Of a stretch of DNA of 64,000 nt, positions 46,806-53,181 are shown piece after piece. The notes under the pieces were generated by a model, which saw only the letters and a program-made list of their open reading frames with translations, had not been told where the DNA came from and did not search any database. Numbering within the stretch: position 1 is the first letter of the stretch; the number at the start of each line of letters is the position of its first letter. A program made the position numbers and the translations under genes. Source of the DNA: Ruminococcus sp. (GTDB taxonomy: Bacteria; Bacillota; Clostridia; Oscillospirales; Ruminococcaceae); the NCBI RefSeq assembly GCF_017464355.1, contig NZ_JAFUAG010000014.1, forward strand, positions 37,098 through 101,097, read 5' to 3'.

Positions 46806-47850
46806 TGCAATCCCTCCATAATTCATTGTAATACTTTTCCATGCTCTTTATAAGATTATAACTATTGCCTTTTGAGGCGTGGGCTTTCCAAGCCTCAAAG
46901 CACTTGTCAACCTCCTCTCTCGTCATAATTCCGCATTTAGTGTGGTATACGAGTTTACGGAGCTTGCGCCGCTCGTGCGTGACTTTCTCCGGCAATACAA
47001 ACATAAGCACTTTGCCTGTTTCTGTCAGCTTAAAGCTAAAGCCGAGAAATTTCAAAGGCTGTTTAAGAGGAAAAATTTGTGTTTTCTTTGCATTCAAGGT
47101 CAATCCGAGCTCGGCGAGCTTGTCCGCAATTATGCGCTTGCAATATAGCAAATACTCTTTATCCTCATGTATCAATATAAAATCGTCCATATAGCGGATA
47201 TAGTGTTTTATGTGGAGTTTCTCTTTTATAAAATGGTCGAGATCGTCCAAAACGGCAAGCTCTATAAGCTGTGTAACCTGGGAGCCTAAATCCATTCCGA
47301 TATTAGGATTTTCACCTTGCGTAAAGCTGTTTATAATCTCGGCGGTGCGGTCACACGCCCACTCGTCCGCCGCTCTTTTGCGGACGGCGGCTATTGCAAC
47401 CTCGTGCGGCGTGCTGCCGAAATAGTTCTTTATATCGCATTTGAGCACATAGCCCTCACGCCCATGCTTGCGGTAAAACTTTTGTAAATGTGCCTTGAGC
47501 CGATTTCGTGCAAAGTCGGTGCCCTTGCCCGATTGACAAGCACAATTATCATAAATAAATGATTTGGAAATAGCCTCGGTCAAATAGTTGTCGCATAAGC
47601 TCCGTTGAAAAGTACGGTCTCTTATCCTTGTACTAACTATTACTCGCACTTTAGGCTCTGTGATCGCAAATACGGTATATTTACCGATTTTGTATTTACC
47701 GCTCAAAAGGTCTCGGCGGAGATCAAGGCAATTAACCAAGCCATTTTTAACAAAGCCTGCGGTGCTGTCTTTCCACATAACGCCGCTTTTGCATTTTTGC
47801 ATACCTCTGTAAAGATTTTCAAAAGAGCAAATTTCCTCTTTAACGCTCAT
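46717..47850 (-). CDS. Reverse transcriptase of the diversity-generating retroelement
   Basis: 377 residues. Reverse transcriptase motifs in order: EPKVRVIVSTRIRDRTFQRS (RT2), LKCDIKNYFGSTPHE (motif A Asp), GMDLGSQVTQLIELAVLDD (motif B' with the GSQxTQ form), HYIRYMDDFILI (YMDD catalytic pair), LGLTLNAKKTQIF and LKFLGFSF. No maturase or endonuclease domain, so not a group II intron. Together with the Avd gene and the adenine-rich template repeat just upstream this is a DGR enzyme, which copies the template RNA with errors at adenines. No clear ribosome binding site precedes ATG 47850; translation may start inefficiently. The C-terminal end overlaps the next gene. Confidence 0.9.
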   Translation of the reverse strand: MSVKEEICSFENLYRGMQKCKSGVMWKDSTAGFVKNGLVNCLDLRRDLLSGKYKIGKYTVFAITEPKVRVIVSTRIRDRTFQRSLCDNYLTEAISKSFIYDNCACQSGKGTDFARNRLKAHLQKFYRKHGREGYVLKCDIKNYFGSTPHEVAIAAVRKRAADEWACDRTAEIINSFTQGENPNIGMDLGSQVTQLIELAVLDDLDHFIKEKLHIKHYIRYMDDFILIHEDKEYLLYCKRIIADKLAELGLTLNAKKTQIFPLKQPLKFLGFSFKLTETGKVLMFVLPEKVTHERRKLRKLVYHTKCGIMTREEVDKCFEAWKAHASKGNSYNLIKSMEKYYNELWRDCNEIYFYWRSAPQGACKKYQAQGAGGAQRR

Positions 47851-48016
47851 AATAATATTTACGCCGCTTATAGTTGTACTTGCTCTCTCGGAGCAAACAA
47901 CGTCGGCGTGTTACATTTCACCTCAACTTTTATAGTTTCGGTCGGGATAACGGTTCCTTGTTAGAGTAGCATTGATTTCAGCGTATAGCTTACTTTATTC
48001 GAGCGGTTCTCTCAAT
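47851..48016 (-). ncRNA. DGR RNA spacer region between template repeat and reverse transcriptase
   Basis: No gene fits here. In studied DGRs the segment directly 3' of the template repeat is part of the structured RNA that, with the RT and Avd, primes cDNA synthesis. The 166 bases here occupy that position. The extent of the RNA is inferred. Confidence 0.5.
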
Positions 48017-48166
48017 CCGGGGCGAGCCCGTAAGTATTGCTCGCATTGTTGTTGTTCAAAGCTCCCGACGTGTTCACGTTGCGCACATTATTAGCGTTCC
48101 CGACGTTAGGAGTACGCAACCACCAATTACGAGCCGAGCGTATAACAACCGCTAACCCACTATCAA
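48017..48166 (-). repeat. DGR template repeat (TR)
   Basis: Begins right after the Avd stop codon. Read on the minus strand it would encode NWWLRTPNVGNANNVRN...GALNNNNASNTYGLAPD then TGA, with 12 Asn codons (AAC/AAT) and no other unusual composition, exactly the AAY-rich design of DGR templates whose adenines are randomised. It ends in the GC-rich block complementary to 48017-48033, the likely counterpart of the initiation-of-mutagenic-homing sequence. It has no start codon or ribosome binding site and is not itself a gene. Confidence 0.9.
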
Positions 48167-48167
48167 A

Positions 48168-48569
48168 TTATTTACTTTCCGATTTACGCCAATTTCGGAG
48201 GAGGGCTTGAACCTCTTTTGCAAGGTGCGTCCAAAACTCAACACGTCCGCTCTCAATTCCGAAAGTACGGTATGCAATATCTATCATACTAAGCAAAGCG
48301 TAAGTCTCGGCTAAAGCCTTAGTCTGATATTGCCTCCGCAAATTATAGGCTTGCTCGTCGTTATCGGCTACATATACCGAGTTAGCCGCAACAATGTTAT
48401 TGTTAATACTCAAAGCCGCCTCGACGAGCTTATTTGATATGCACCAACGGTAACGCTTCGGGAAATTCTTTTCGTTACTGCATATCTTTATTGTATATGC
48501 GGCGAGTTCGTTTGCTCTCGTTATAACTAAGAGCTTTCCCTCGCCACGCTTTGATTTTACAACCGACAT
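48168..48569 (-). CDS. avd: DGR accessory protein Avd (four-helix bundle)
   Basis: 133 residues. All-helical, with basic and aromatic residues in the style of bAvd/23S-IVP-like bundles: ITRANELAAYTIKICSNEKN, FPKRYRWCISNKLVEAALSI (the FPKxxR motif is typical), then RQYQTKALAETYALLSMIDI and a last helix with VQALLRNWRKS. Avd binds the reverse transcriptase and template RNA and is needed for homing. GGGAGGGG precedes ATG 48569. The position between a variable-gene end and the TR is the standard order. Confidence 0.85.
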   Translation of the reverse strand: MSVVKSKRGEGKLLVITRANELAAYTIKICSNEKNFPKRYRWCISNKLVEAALSINNNIVAANSVYVADNDEQAYNLRRQYQTKALAETYALLSMIDIAYRTFGIESGRVEFWTHLAKEVQALLRNWRKSESK

Positions 48570-48602
48570 CTTAGCCCCTCCCTCGCCCTCTATCGAGGGC
48601 GA

Positions 48603-48941
48603 TTAAAGATTAAATAATGCAACAAGCCGGGGCGAGCCCGTAATAAGGCTTGTAACTGTGAAAAACAAACTTGAGCGTTTTCCTCTAAATCCGAGCCGCT
48701 TTCCGCACAAGGATATGTCTTGACATGGGAAACCTGCGCACCAGATGTCAGCCCTGGGAATGTCAGTTGCTCGTACTGTTCGTATGTCGTCGGCAAACCA
48801 TTCTCCCTCCGTTTCGTGTATTGCTCTGTATGATTTAACGGCGAATTTGTCTTGCTCGCAAAAGCCGAGGCATTTGTGCCCCGCAAGCTCTAAACCTCTG
48901 CGAAAGCCGCCCACGCCTGCGAAAAAGTCAATAAATGTCAT
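48603..48941 (-). pseudogene. Truncated C5 cytosine DNA methyltransferase fused to a variable-repeat end
   Basis: 112 residues from ATG 48941; full-length relatives have about 300-400. Motif I FIDFFAGVGGFRRGLE and motif IV with the catalytic Cys (CAGFPCQDIS) are intact, followed by GFRGKRSSLFFTVTSLI. After that the sequence runs into the 17-base block at 48627-48643 that is identical to the end of the template repeat, and stops. The target-recognition domain and motifs VIII-X are lost, so it cannot be an active enzyme. The start overlaps the gene before it (ATGA). Confidence 0.85.
48622..48653. repeat. Orphan variable-repeat 3' end (IMH-like block) with hairpin
   Basis: CCGGGGCGAGCCCGTAA at 48627-48643 is identical to 48017-48033 in the template repeat. 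On the minus strand, in the TR frame, it reads YGLAPACCII then a stop, a believable C terminus of a DGR target protein. ACAAGCC (48622-48628) and GGCTTGT (48647-48653) can pair around it, and GGGC-GA-GCCC pairs inside. Confidence 0.7.
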
Positions 48942-49108
48942 TGCTCGCCGTTCCCCCGTTCTGAAAAGTCTTTGCAAGGGTAAAGCCTGCTCCATTCAAG
49001 GCATTTTCGGCAAAGCCTGCAATCTAAGCAAGTTTTAATGCTCGGAGGCGGGCGGCTCTCGGTGATAGCAGGCTTTAGCTTATGCCGCTTGTGAGATTTC
49101 CTTGACAT
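48938..49108 (-). CDS. Small Cys-rich protein (zinc-ribbon-like)
   Basis: 56 residues, ATG 49108 to TGA 48940-48938, overlapping the methyltransferase start by four bases. Basic N terminus MSRKSHKRHKLKP, then CLDCRLCRKC and a fifth Cys in YPCKDF: a likely metal-binding knuckle. It follows the small membrane protein after five bases. Function unknown; probably an early phage gene. Confidence 0.6.
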   Translation of the reverse strand: MSRKSHKRHKLKPAITESRPPPSIKTCLDCRLCRKCLEWSRLYPCKDFSERGNGEQ

Positions 49109-49113
49109 TAAAA

Positions 49114-49293
49114 TCACTCCGTTTCAATGTGCTTTATGTTACGCTCGGCGGTCTTGCCGAGCTTTTCTGCCTCTTTACGCTTGATCTCGTCGGCGAGCTT
49201 GCCCTCTGATATAATGGCACTAATCAGAATAACGAAAAGGCAAGCCAAGCCGCCGACAACGACGAGAAAAAGCAATATACTTGAACGTCCCAA
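49114..49293 (-). CDS. Small single-pass membrane protein
   Basis: 59 residues from a TTG start at 49293 with GGAGG about 8 bases upstream. One membrane helix (SSILLFLVVVGGLACLFVIL) is followed by a charged helix (LADEIKRKEAEKLGKTAERN). It ends in the ribosome binding site of the Cys-rich gene (ACGGAGTGA). Function unknown. 49294-49374 holds nothing I can name. Confidence 0.55.
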   Translation of the reverse strand: MGRSSILLFLVVVGGLACLFVILISAIISEGKLADEIKRKEAEKLGKTAERNIKHIETE

Positions 49294-49374
49294 TATTAAC
49301 GCCTCCTCTCGTCGGTGAATTTGTGGAACGGGGCTTGTTTAACCGCTATGCCCCTAATCGAAAGCGGCGAGGCT

Positions 49375-49578
49375 CTAAGCCTCTATCGGATAATTACGCC
49401 TAAACTCAAAGCTCTCGGTCGAGTAATTCCACTCGTAACGCTTTGCGGCGGTCTCGGTGCTTATAGTAAGCTCCATTACGCCGCCCTGCTCCTCAAGTGT
49501 CAATCCGTATACGGTATTTGAGCCGCCGAGATTATTTACTATTACGGAGGCAAGCAACATCATTTTGTCAGTTATCAT
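49375..49578 (-). CDS. Small phage protein, unknown
   Basis: 67 residues from ATG 49578, preceded by GGGGGTGAG. MITDKMMLLASVIVNNLGGS, then a beta-rich region with alternating hydrophobic residues (GGVMELTISTETAAKRYEW). Unknown family. It follows the 211-residue gene upstream by 13 bases. Confidence 0.55.
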   Translation of the reverse strand: MITDKMMLLASVIVNNLGGSNTVYGLTLEEQGGVMELTISTETAAKRYEWNYSTESFEFRRNYPIEA

Positions 49579-49591
49579 ATACTCACCCCCC

Positions 49592-50227
49592 TCATTCAAC
49601 CCACATTCGAGGCGGCAAGTGTGCTATTTCCTCGTCGAAAGCCTCACCGCTTTTTCCTGTGAGGTCTGAATAAAGAGCATTTATTCTCTCGTTCTTACGC
49701 TCAAGCAATGCGCCCTTTTCGTCAAGTTCCTCAACAATAGAGGTCAAGCAATCATGGGCGGCTTTAAGGTCGAAAAACATAACAAGGGTCATAAGCACTT
49801 TACGAAAGTTGCGTATCAACTGTTGCTTTGTCAAGCGCATTAACCGCTTTTCTGCCTCCTGCATAGCGAGGGTTTCCTCAAACCCTGATAGCTTGAAATA
49901 GTCAAGCTCGGCGGGGTTAAACCCATAAACTGTGTAAAGTTCGCCCAAAAGATTTACGGTCATGTCGTCCCATATTTCGCAATACTCATTGTATTCGCCG
50001 CCGCAATAGTCGTACTCGCTCAACCGCTCCCACATTGTATACGCTCCGGCGGCGAGTTCGTCGAATTGATCTTTATACTCGTTATAATACCCCTCTATGG
50101 AGCTATCCTCGTAGCCGTATGCGTCGCCGTTGTCGCCTATTTCGTCGAGCCATTCGACAATATTTTCAAAGCTCAACGAGGAGCCTAAACACGATTTCTT
50201 CCATAAAGGCGTTTTGCTCTGTTTCAT
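49592..50227 (-). CDS. Phage protein of unknown function
   Basis: 211 residues, very acidic and aromatic-rich in the first half (EGYYNEYKDQFDELAAGAYT), with a predicted helical second half containing KNERINALYSDLTGKSGEAF. I recognise no domain. It starts 7 bases after the PAPS-reductase-type gene and belongs to the early operon. Confidence 0.6.
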   Translation of the reverse strand: MKQSKTPLWKKSCLGSSLSFENIVEWLDEIGDNGDAYGYEDSSIEGYYNEYKDQFDELAAGAYTMWERLSEYDYCGGEYNEYCEIWDDMTVNLLGELYTVYGFNPAELDYFKLSGFEETLAMQEAEKRLMRLTKQQLIRNFRKVLMTLVMFFDLKAAHDCLTSIVEELDEKGALLERKNERINALYSDLTGKSGEAFDEEIAHLPPRMWVE

Positions 50228-50234
50228 AGCTCAA

Positions 50235-51119
50235 TCACTCCGTTTCATTATTTTTCAGATCATCAAATGTAATCTGTCTAAAGTCCTCCTCAAGCCACCA
50301 ACGGAAAACGTCAAGTCCCGTTTCCCAACCTTTTGAGGCGGGCTTGCCGAGCTCTTTTCGGTGCTCAAGCATACGGTCAAAGGCTCTTATATAGTTTTCT
50401 TTGTACTTAGGATATATCGCAAACTCCTTATAACGAGCCGTCTTGCTTGCCATGGGACAACCGATACACCCGATACGAGTAAAGCCGCACTCGTAAAGCG
50501 GGTTGCTCCTGCAACCATAGTGCGAGAGAAATTCCCAAACGTCAGCCTCCGTCCAATCGACAATCGGATTTACCATTACTTTATGTTGCAAATGGCAATG
50601 CTCCACCAGTTGCCGAGCCTCGTCATTATCATTGTTGAGAACGAGCCCGCCTTGCTTATTTACTGCGTATTGTGCGCCGAGCTCCTCCGCTTTCTTTTGC
50701 GCCGTCTTAGGCTTGCCGAGTATATTTACAAGTCCTGAACGTTCTCGTCGGCTTGCGCTTTCCGCCTGCCTAACGCCCGTAACGACGGTACGCCCTGTCC
50801 CCGCTCGCTCCTTGAGGTATGAACAACAATAGCGTACTATCCTTGTCGGCGGCATTAGCTTTTTAACGATAAGCTGCCACATGGATATATCGGGGTAATT
50901 GACCTTGACATTTGGCTTACTGCGCACATAATAGACGGTTTCGGGAGCGTCAACGGTTGTGTGATTATGTACCGCCTCAAACTCCACGCCTGCAAGCTCG
51001 GCGAGAATAAGTATAGCGTCGCTGTCCTTGCCGCCGCTATATGCCAAATAATACGGCTCGTCGTTGGGCTCAAAGGCTCTTAGGCGGTCAATAGCCTTTT
51101 GCTCTTTCTGCTTGTCCAT
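50235..51119 (-). CDS. PAPS reductase/DndC-family PP-loop protein
   Basis: 294 residues from ATG 51119, whose A overlaps the stop of the gene before it; GGAGG is 10 bases upstream. The PP-loop YLAYSGGKDSDAI binds ATP or an adenylyl sulfate. CCSYLKE and a four-Cys region (YECGFTRIGCIGCPMAS) resemble metal-cluster ligands of DndC-like and phage members. Possible roles are DNA or tRNA modification by sulfur, or nucleotide metabolism during infection. The genes of a complete phosphorothioation system are not here. Family firm, role unknown. Confidence 0.85.
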   Translation of the reverse strand: MDKQKEQKAIDRLRAFEPNDEPYYLAYSGGKDSDAILILAELAGVEFEAVHNHTTVDAPETVYYVRSKPNVKVNYPDISMWQLIVKKLMPPTRIVRYCCSYLKERAGTGRTVVTGVRQAESASRRERSGLVNILGKPKTAQKKAEELGAQYAVNKQGGLVLNNDNDEARQLVEHCHLQHKVMVNPIVDWTEADVWEFLSHYGCRSNPLYECGFTRIGCIGCPMASKTARYKEFAIYPKYKENYIRAFDRMLEHRKELGKPASKGWETGLDVFRWWLEEDFRQITFDDLKNNETE

Positions 51120-51349
51120 TACTCGCACGCCTCCTCAATGGAGCTTATAGCCTCGTCGAGATCGTCGCAAGCTGTGTCAAGGCTATCTATAGCACTTTCC
51201 GCCGCCTCATACCTCTCGGAACCCTGCAAGTTTTCGGGGATATTATAAAAATAGGTTTCCTCCTCGCCTTTAAGTATCTCAAGCTCCGTCATGATCTCGC
51301 CGAGTTGGTCGGCAAGGGCTCTCAATTTCTTACGTCTTGCATTGTTCAT
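51119..51349 (-). CDS. Small coiled-coil phage protein
   Basis: 76 residues, helical throughout (KKLRALADQLGEIMTELEIL; AESAIDSLDTACDDLDEAIS), ending EEACE. Similar short acidic coiled-coil proteins sit in early operons of many Clostridia phages. Function unknown. Confidence 0.65.
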   Translation of the reverse strand: MNNARRKKLRALADQLGEIMTELEILKGEEETYFYNIPENLQGSERYEAAESAIDSLDTACDDLDEAISSIEEACE

Positions 51350-51384
51350 AACTCAATCACTCCGTTTCGTTATATTGTCGCCGC

Positions 51385-51594
51385 TTATGCGCTCTCGGCG
51401 TTCTCCTCAAAAAGATAGTCAAGCGTGAGGGACGGGAAAAATGTGTCTCTTATCAAGAAAGCCTCTTTGAGAGTAAAGCGCCCGCTCTTGTTGAGTTTTT
51501 CCGATATCGTCGAGGCGGTGACGTTGAGGAGCTCGGCGAGCTTTGTTCTCTTAATGCCCGCTCTTGCGAGCTCTGCCTCTAAGTTTCTATACAT
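51385..51594 (-). CDS. Cro-like XRE-family regulator
   Basis: 69 residues. Helix-turn-helix KRTKLAELLNVTASTISEKL (about residues 15-34). It is the first gene of the leftward early operon and faces the repressor gene across a 167-base switch region. ATG 51594 follows AAGGAGG. Confidence 0.85.
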   Translation of the reverse strand: MYRNLEAELARAGIKRTKLAELLNVTASTISEKLNKSGRFTLKEAFLIRDTFFPSLTLDYLFEENAESA

Positions 51595-51640
51595 AATGCG
51601 TACCTCCTTTTTAGTTTACCATATTTGGTGAATTTTCTAT

Positions 51641-51738
51641 ATTATACACCCTAACGGGTTAATTGTCAAGGGGTTTTTCAAAAAATTTTTGTTTTAGGGT
51701 GAATTTCTCTTGATTTTTCTGTATAAGTATGCTATAAT
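51641..51738. promoter_or_regulatory. Divergent lysogeny switch: two promoters and repeated half-sites
   Basis: Leftward: TTGACA (complement of 51664-51669), 17 bases, TATAAT (complement of 51641-51646). Rightward: TTGATT 51710-51715, 17 bases, extended TGCTATAAT ending 51738. CACCCTAA (51647-51654) and its inverse TTAGGGTG (51694-51701) flank the leftward -35 and precede the rightward promoter; GTGAATTT recurs near 51628 and 51699. These are likely repressor/Cro operators. Confidence 0.8.
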
Positions 51739-51761
51739 TCTAAAAAAGGAGGTATCGCACA

Positions 51762-52196
51762 ATGGGCGCAAAAAGTAACTATGAGTTAGGTGAGGTCGAG
51801 CAAAGGCTAAAGGATTATATCTTATCTCAATACAAGAGTATGAGGAAGTTTTGTATGCAAATAGACCGCTCGTACTCCACTATTGACAATATGCTAAAAA
51901 GAGGTTTGCTCAATAGTAGTGTGTCGCTTGTACTATATGTTTGCGATAGGTTAGGGCTTGATATTGATGAGCTTTTTAACGGCAAGGTTATTGAAAAAGC
52001 GGAAACACTCTACCCCGAAATAAGCAATCATGAAATAGAACTTATACGGGCATATAGAGCAAAGCCCGATATGCAAAAAGCCGTTGATACTCTCTTAGGA
52101 ATAGAGAATACCAACGGCAATATAGCGGAGGATATAGCAAAAACGGTTGAAAATGGTGAGAGCATTTTCAAGAAAAATTCTATAGGTACAAAATAA
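51762..52196 (+). CDS. Phage-type repressor (XRE family, no peptidase domain)
   Basis: 144 residues, AAAGGAGG upstream. Helix-turn-helix around SMRKFCMQIDRSYSTIDNML and a second helical part. The C terminus (EIELIRAYRAKPDMQKAVDT) is the short helical type without the LexA-like S24 peptidase, so induction would not be by RecA self-cleavage. It is divergent from the Cro-like gene and upstream of the HIRAN gene and integrase, the typical lysogeny arm. Confidence 0.85.
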   Translation: MGAKSNYELGEVEQRLKDYILSQYKSMRKFCMQIDRSYSTIDNMLKRGLLNSSVSLVLYVCDRLGLDIDELFNGKVIEKAETLYPEISNHEIELIRAYRAKPDMQKAVDTLLGIENTNGNIAEDIAKTVENGESIFKKNSIGTK

Positions 52197-52267
52197 TGTT
52201 TGCGGTTCCTGCTCCGAGCGGGAATATTTACATATTTACTATTTACTATACTTAGGAGGTATAATCT

Positions 52268-53146
52268 ATGTTGCAAGAAATGATTGATAAGTATAGCTCT
52301 AATACTGTTATGATCGGCTCAAGTGTGACGTATGCCGAAAGCCTGCTCCAAGCGGGCGAGACTGTTTTATATGCGTGGTTCGGTACGATCTTCACTTGTA
52401 ATTGCTCCAATAGGTTTAATAATGATGTTGTGCCGTTGAGCCAAAAGAAAGCGGCTGTCATAGTCGCTACGAATTATAGGCTTATAGCTTGCTATAAATC
52501 GTTGGTCTCTCGGTTTGCTTTTAGTGTAAATTTAAGCGAGATCGTTTCAATGAGGTTTAATAAACCGTTGATACATTCGAGCCAAATTATAGCAAGATCG
52601 GGTTTTAATGATTACTACATTGACGTCAACGCAAAATACGTCGAGGAGATATTCTCCGCCTTGTGCGCCGCCTCTGATCGGGTAAAAGCCGCAACCGCCG
52701 TTAATACGCCTGCTCAACCCTCCGAAAAGCCCAAAGCTAAACCCAAAAAGAAAAAAGAGGTCGTAACCTCCCTTGAGTATAAAGCTATAGTGTATAGCAA
52801 AAACCCTAAACCCAAAGAAATATATACGGAATTTCACACAAAGGTTGCGGGAGTTACTTTCAAGAATGACGACGGCTCCGATAGACAAAAGATAGTAAAG
52901 AAATGTAAAGAGGGACAAGCGGTTTATTTTCGCCCCGTCCCGACGGAGGAGCACCCGAAAGCAATAGGCGTGTTTACCTCCGGCGGAAAGCAGCTCGGGC
53001 ACGTTAGCTCCTCAATAGCCGACGATCTTATATTTTTATATCCAAACAACCCCGCAAAGGTTACAATAGCTAACATTACGGGCGGTAATGGTAAAAATTA
53101 CGGTTGTAACCTTTTTGTACAGATTATAAGGCTTGCTAAAAAATAA
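52268..53146 (+). CDS. HIRAN-domain protein with PH-like N-terminal domain
   Basis: 292 residues. N-terminal about 135 residues resemble bacterial PH-like domains (ETVLYAWFGTIFTC; AAVIVATNYRLIACYKS), then a Pro/Lys linker (KPKAKPKKKKE) and a HIRAN domain: FHTKVAGVTFKND...EGQAVYFRPVPTEEHPKAIGVFTSGGKQLGHVSSSIADDL (key residues G, P, HPKAI, LGHV). HIRAN domains bind 3' ends of single-stranded DNA in repair helicases; stand-alone phage and mobile-element versions are uncharacterised. It is encoded in the lysogeny arm between repressor and integrase and could be cargo or defence. Confidence 0.75.
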   Translation: MLQEMIDKYSSNTVMIGSSVTYAESLLQAGETVLYAWFGTIFTCNCSNRFNNDVVPLSQKKAAVIVATNYRLIACYKSLVSRFAFSVNLSEIVSMRFNKPLIHSSQIIARSGFNDYYIDVNAKYVEEIFSALCAASDRVKAATAVNTPAQPSEKPKAKPKKKKEVVTSLEYKAIVYSKNPKPKEIYTEFHTKVAGVTFKNDDGSDRQKIVKKCKEGQAVYFRPVPTEEHPKAIGVFTSGGKQLGHVSSSIADDLIFLYPNNPAKVTIANITGGNGKNYGCNLFVQIIRLAKK

Positions 53147-53181
53147 AGCCTGCTCACAAAAGCAGACAAGGAGGCGAAATA

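Noticed and set aside
47850-48166. Protein-coding reading of the template repeat
   Set aside because: It has no start codon or ribosome binding site and begins right after the Avd stop; it fits a non-coding template.
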